A model generated the notes under the pieces. That model worked only from the letters and a program-made list of their open reading frames with translations, searched no databases and was not told the DNA's origin. 7,499 nt of DNA from Chitinophaga pinensis (GTDB lineage: Bacteria > Bacteroidota > Bacteroidia > M30B66): positions 1 to 7,499 of the forward strand of contig CALQJV010000047.1 of the NCBI GenBank assembly GCA_943330985.1, written 5' to 3'. A program made the translations under genes and the position numbers. Position 1 is the first letter of the stretch, and each line of letters begins with the position of its first letter. Shown here one piece after another: positions 6,065 through 7,499 of the stretch.

Positions 6065-7460
6065 ATTGGAATTTTCTAAACCAACGATCATTTAAGGAGA
6101 AAGACAATGTGCCTTTCACAAATTGCTCGTTTAAATTATTTAAGCCAGTAACTCCTCGTTGTCCAATGGTTATGGCAAAATTTAAGAGACTTGTTGAAGA
6201 ACGTGTATTGTATGTTCTCAAAACCACAGGCAAGCCAAATCCTAAACTAAACCCATATTCAGGAACTGCTTTTCCATTCAATCTTAAATAACCGTCGGAA
6301 TAATATCCGCCGGCACGATAGCGGATTTTTTTCCAATACGGCACGCGTCCAGCACTATTTCTGGATGATGCAATTGGATTTAATTGAATCCCCAATCCTA
6401 AGCGATATGAAGATCGAACAGAATCTTGCCTACCAAAAATCTTAAAGCCATTCCAATCAGTGTATATGTAATCGGCTGTAACTAGCCACTTATTACTGCT
6501 TCTTTTTAGGGTTAGTCCTCCTCCAAATTGCATCGGCATTATAATGCTCCCCGAACTTTCGTTTAAACTAACTGTGTCGGTATAGTTGGTACCGGGCAAA
6601 TCCCCAAAAAACGATTGTGCTAGATAGGTAGATGTTGCATTTATATTCATTAAAGGACGAAACGTTCCACCAATAATGAGGTGCATGGAATCGGTATTGA
6701 AGTTTCGTTTGGATTGGAATTTAGTCACCAAAGAATCGTTCTTTATTTTGGTATGATGCTTCATTTTCGGGAATCTGATCTGATATTGAACCCCAGCTTG
6801 CATGTCGAAGTCACCAATACTGTTCGAATTTGTAATTAATGAATTTCGTTGATTGATGGTATCTGAATTAAATATCACTTTCGAACTATAATTGGTTTTC
6901 CCGAAGAGGTAACGGAGTTGAACACCAATATTTAAGTTCTTCCCAATATGGAAACCATTTCCAAGTGTAAAAGCAGTAAATCCACCATTGCCTGTATATT
7001 TTAAATTGATAATTCCCGCTTCTGCATCGGTAATGCTGTCGCGCAAAGTAAACCCAGCATTCGAAATAGGAGTTAAACTAAGCGACACGTTCCATCGATT
7101 TCGTTTAATGGGAAATGCCAAGCCAAAATATCCAATACCCGCTGAACGGCCTTGTTGAGTTGTAGACAAACCCGAATATTTAATAGAGGAAGCCGAAATC
7201 CCTCCTTCAAAAATGGTTGCGCCTCCTTCTAAAGAACCCAAAGCTGCTGGCTGCGATAAATTCAATGCATTAGAATCTGCAATTGCTTGTGTTACGCCAC
7301 CTAAACCTTGAATAAAAGCTGAAGTGCTTTCAATATTGTCGCCTAAGGCAAACCTACCATAAGGCGATTGACTTAATGTTTGTCCATGAATAATGGATGA
7401 AGCGAAAAGAATGAATAAAACGAGGATTGATTTAGCGTGATTGATGGAGGAAAATTTCAT
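6057..7460 (-). CDS. Outer-membrane beta-barrel protein of the coaX-lptC cluster
   Basis: This 467-residue protein has a signal peptide (hydrophobic core SILVLFILFASSII, likely cut before Gln27 in HGQ). The mature N-terminus SQSPYGRFALGDN resembles the SPYSRFGLGD opening of a large Bacteroidota outer-membrane family. Then come SAFIQGLGGVTQAIADSNALNLSQPAALG (47-75), a plug-like start seen in FadL/OmpP1-type barrels, and alternating amphipathic strands with aromatic girdles (for example NKWLVTADYIYTDWNGF, YRLGLGIQLNP, IRYRAGGYYSD). It ends in a strand-like segment, GTLSFSLNDRWFRKFQYD. The substrate is unknown; a FadL-like channel for hydrophobic compounds is possible, a structural porin equally so. 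The start overlaps the end of coaX by 29 bp and the end overlaps lptC by 8 bp, so the gene belongs tightly to this unit. Confidence 0.8.
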   Translation of the reverse strand: MKFSSINHAKSILVLFILFASSIIHGQTLSQSPYGRFALGDNIESTSAFIQGLGGVTQAIADSNALNLSQPAALGSLEGGATIFEGGISASSIKYSGLSTTQQGRSAGIGYFGLAFPIKRNRWNVSLSLTPISNAGFTLRDSITDAEAGIINLKYTGNGGFTAFTLGNGFHIGKNLNIGVQLRYLFGKTNYSSKVIFNSDTINQRNSLITNSNSIGDFDMQAGVQYQIRFPKMKHHTKIKNDSLVTKFQSKRNFNTDSMHLIIGGTFRPLMNINATSTYLAQSFFGDLPGTNYTDTVSLNESSGSIIMPMQFGGGLTLKRSSNKWLVTADYIYTDWNGFKIFGRQDSVRSSYRLGLGIQLNPIASSRNSAGRVPYWKKIRYRAGGYYSDGYLRLNGKAVPEYGFSLGFGLPVVLRTYNTRSSTSLLNFAITIGQRGVTGLNNLNEQFVKGTLSFSLNDRWFRKFQYD

Positions 7461-7497
7461 TGAGTCCTATAAGAGTGAGCCAAGGTTCAACATGAAC
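7432..7497 (-). CDS. coaX: CoaX (type III pantothenate kinase), last 21 residues; 5' end outside window
   Basis: A minus-strand frame open to the window edge encodes 21 residues before TAA at 7434-7432. Its core, EPWLTLIGLNEI, matches the usual C-terminal end of CoaX, where an aromatic/aliphatic strand (LxLxGL) is followed by N.IL. CoaX phosphorylates pantothenate in the first step of coenzyme A synthesis, in the cytoplasm. Support comes from the location: coaX commonly precedes this outer-membrane gene and lptC in Bacteroidota, as I recall. The fragment is short, so the call rests on a brief motif plus context. It overlaps the outer-membrane gene by 29 bp in another frame. Confidence 0.6.
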   Translation of the reverse strand, partial: VHVEPWLTLIGLNEIFLHQSR

Positions 7498-7499
7498 AC

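Noticed and set aside
6065..6091. Longer LptC from ATG 6091
   Set aside because: The nine added residues precede the lipoprotein signal and give no benefit; ATG 6064 yields a compact signal peptide with Cys at 18.
6109..6291. 60-residue plus-strand reading frame
   Set aside because: Antisense to the C-terminal strands of the outer-membrane protein; no independent support.

Overview
The window looks like chromosomal DNA of a low-GC Bacteroidota bacterium, most probably of the Flavobacteriales type. The evidence is AT-rich DNA, start codons without Shine-Dalgarno sequences, signal peptides cleaved just before Gln, a lipoprotein form of LptC, and the order coaX - outer-membrane protein - lptC - small membrane protein - ppiD, which as I recall it is a Bacteroidota arrangement. 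I see no RNA gene, mobile element or CRISPR array.

The left part (2-2814, plus strand) starts with the C-terminal end of the SEDS cell-wall polymerase RodA. Two exported proteins of unknown function follow on the same strand. The first (387-1775) has a signal peptide and repeats typical of an alpha/alpha-toroid (terpene-cyclase-like) fold, including a DxDD-S-A motif. The second (1822-2814) starts at GTG and looks like a secreted beta-propeller-type protein.

A 259-bp convergent intergenic region (2815-3073) separates the two halves. It holds a strong hairpin with a perfect 14-bp stem just behind the plus-strand genes, and a clear intrinsic terminator for the minus-strand genes.

The right part (3074-7497, minus strand) is a compact cell-envelope cluster read from right to left: the C-terminal end of coaX (pantothenate kinase type III, not obvious because it is short and overlaps its neighbour), an outer-membrane beta-barrel protein, lptC (LPS transport lipoprotein), a two-helix membrane protein, and ppiD (membrane-anchored periplasmic folding factor with a parvulin domain). 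coaX/OMP and OMP/lptC overlap, and lptC and the small gene are 11 bp apart, which suggests one transcript. The 91-bp gap before ppiD may hold a separate promoter. LptC and PpiD both act in outer-membrane assembly, one in LPS delivery and one in protein folding.

Most of the window is ordinary core envelope biology. The part least explained by known families is the pair of secreted proteins behind rodA, above all the exported toroid protein with a class-II-cyclase-like aspartate motif.
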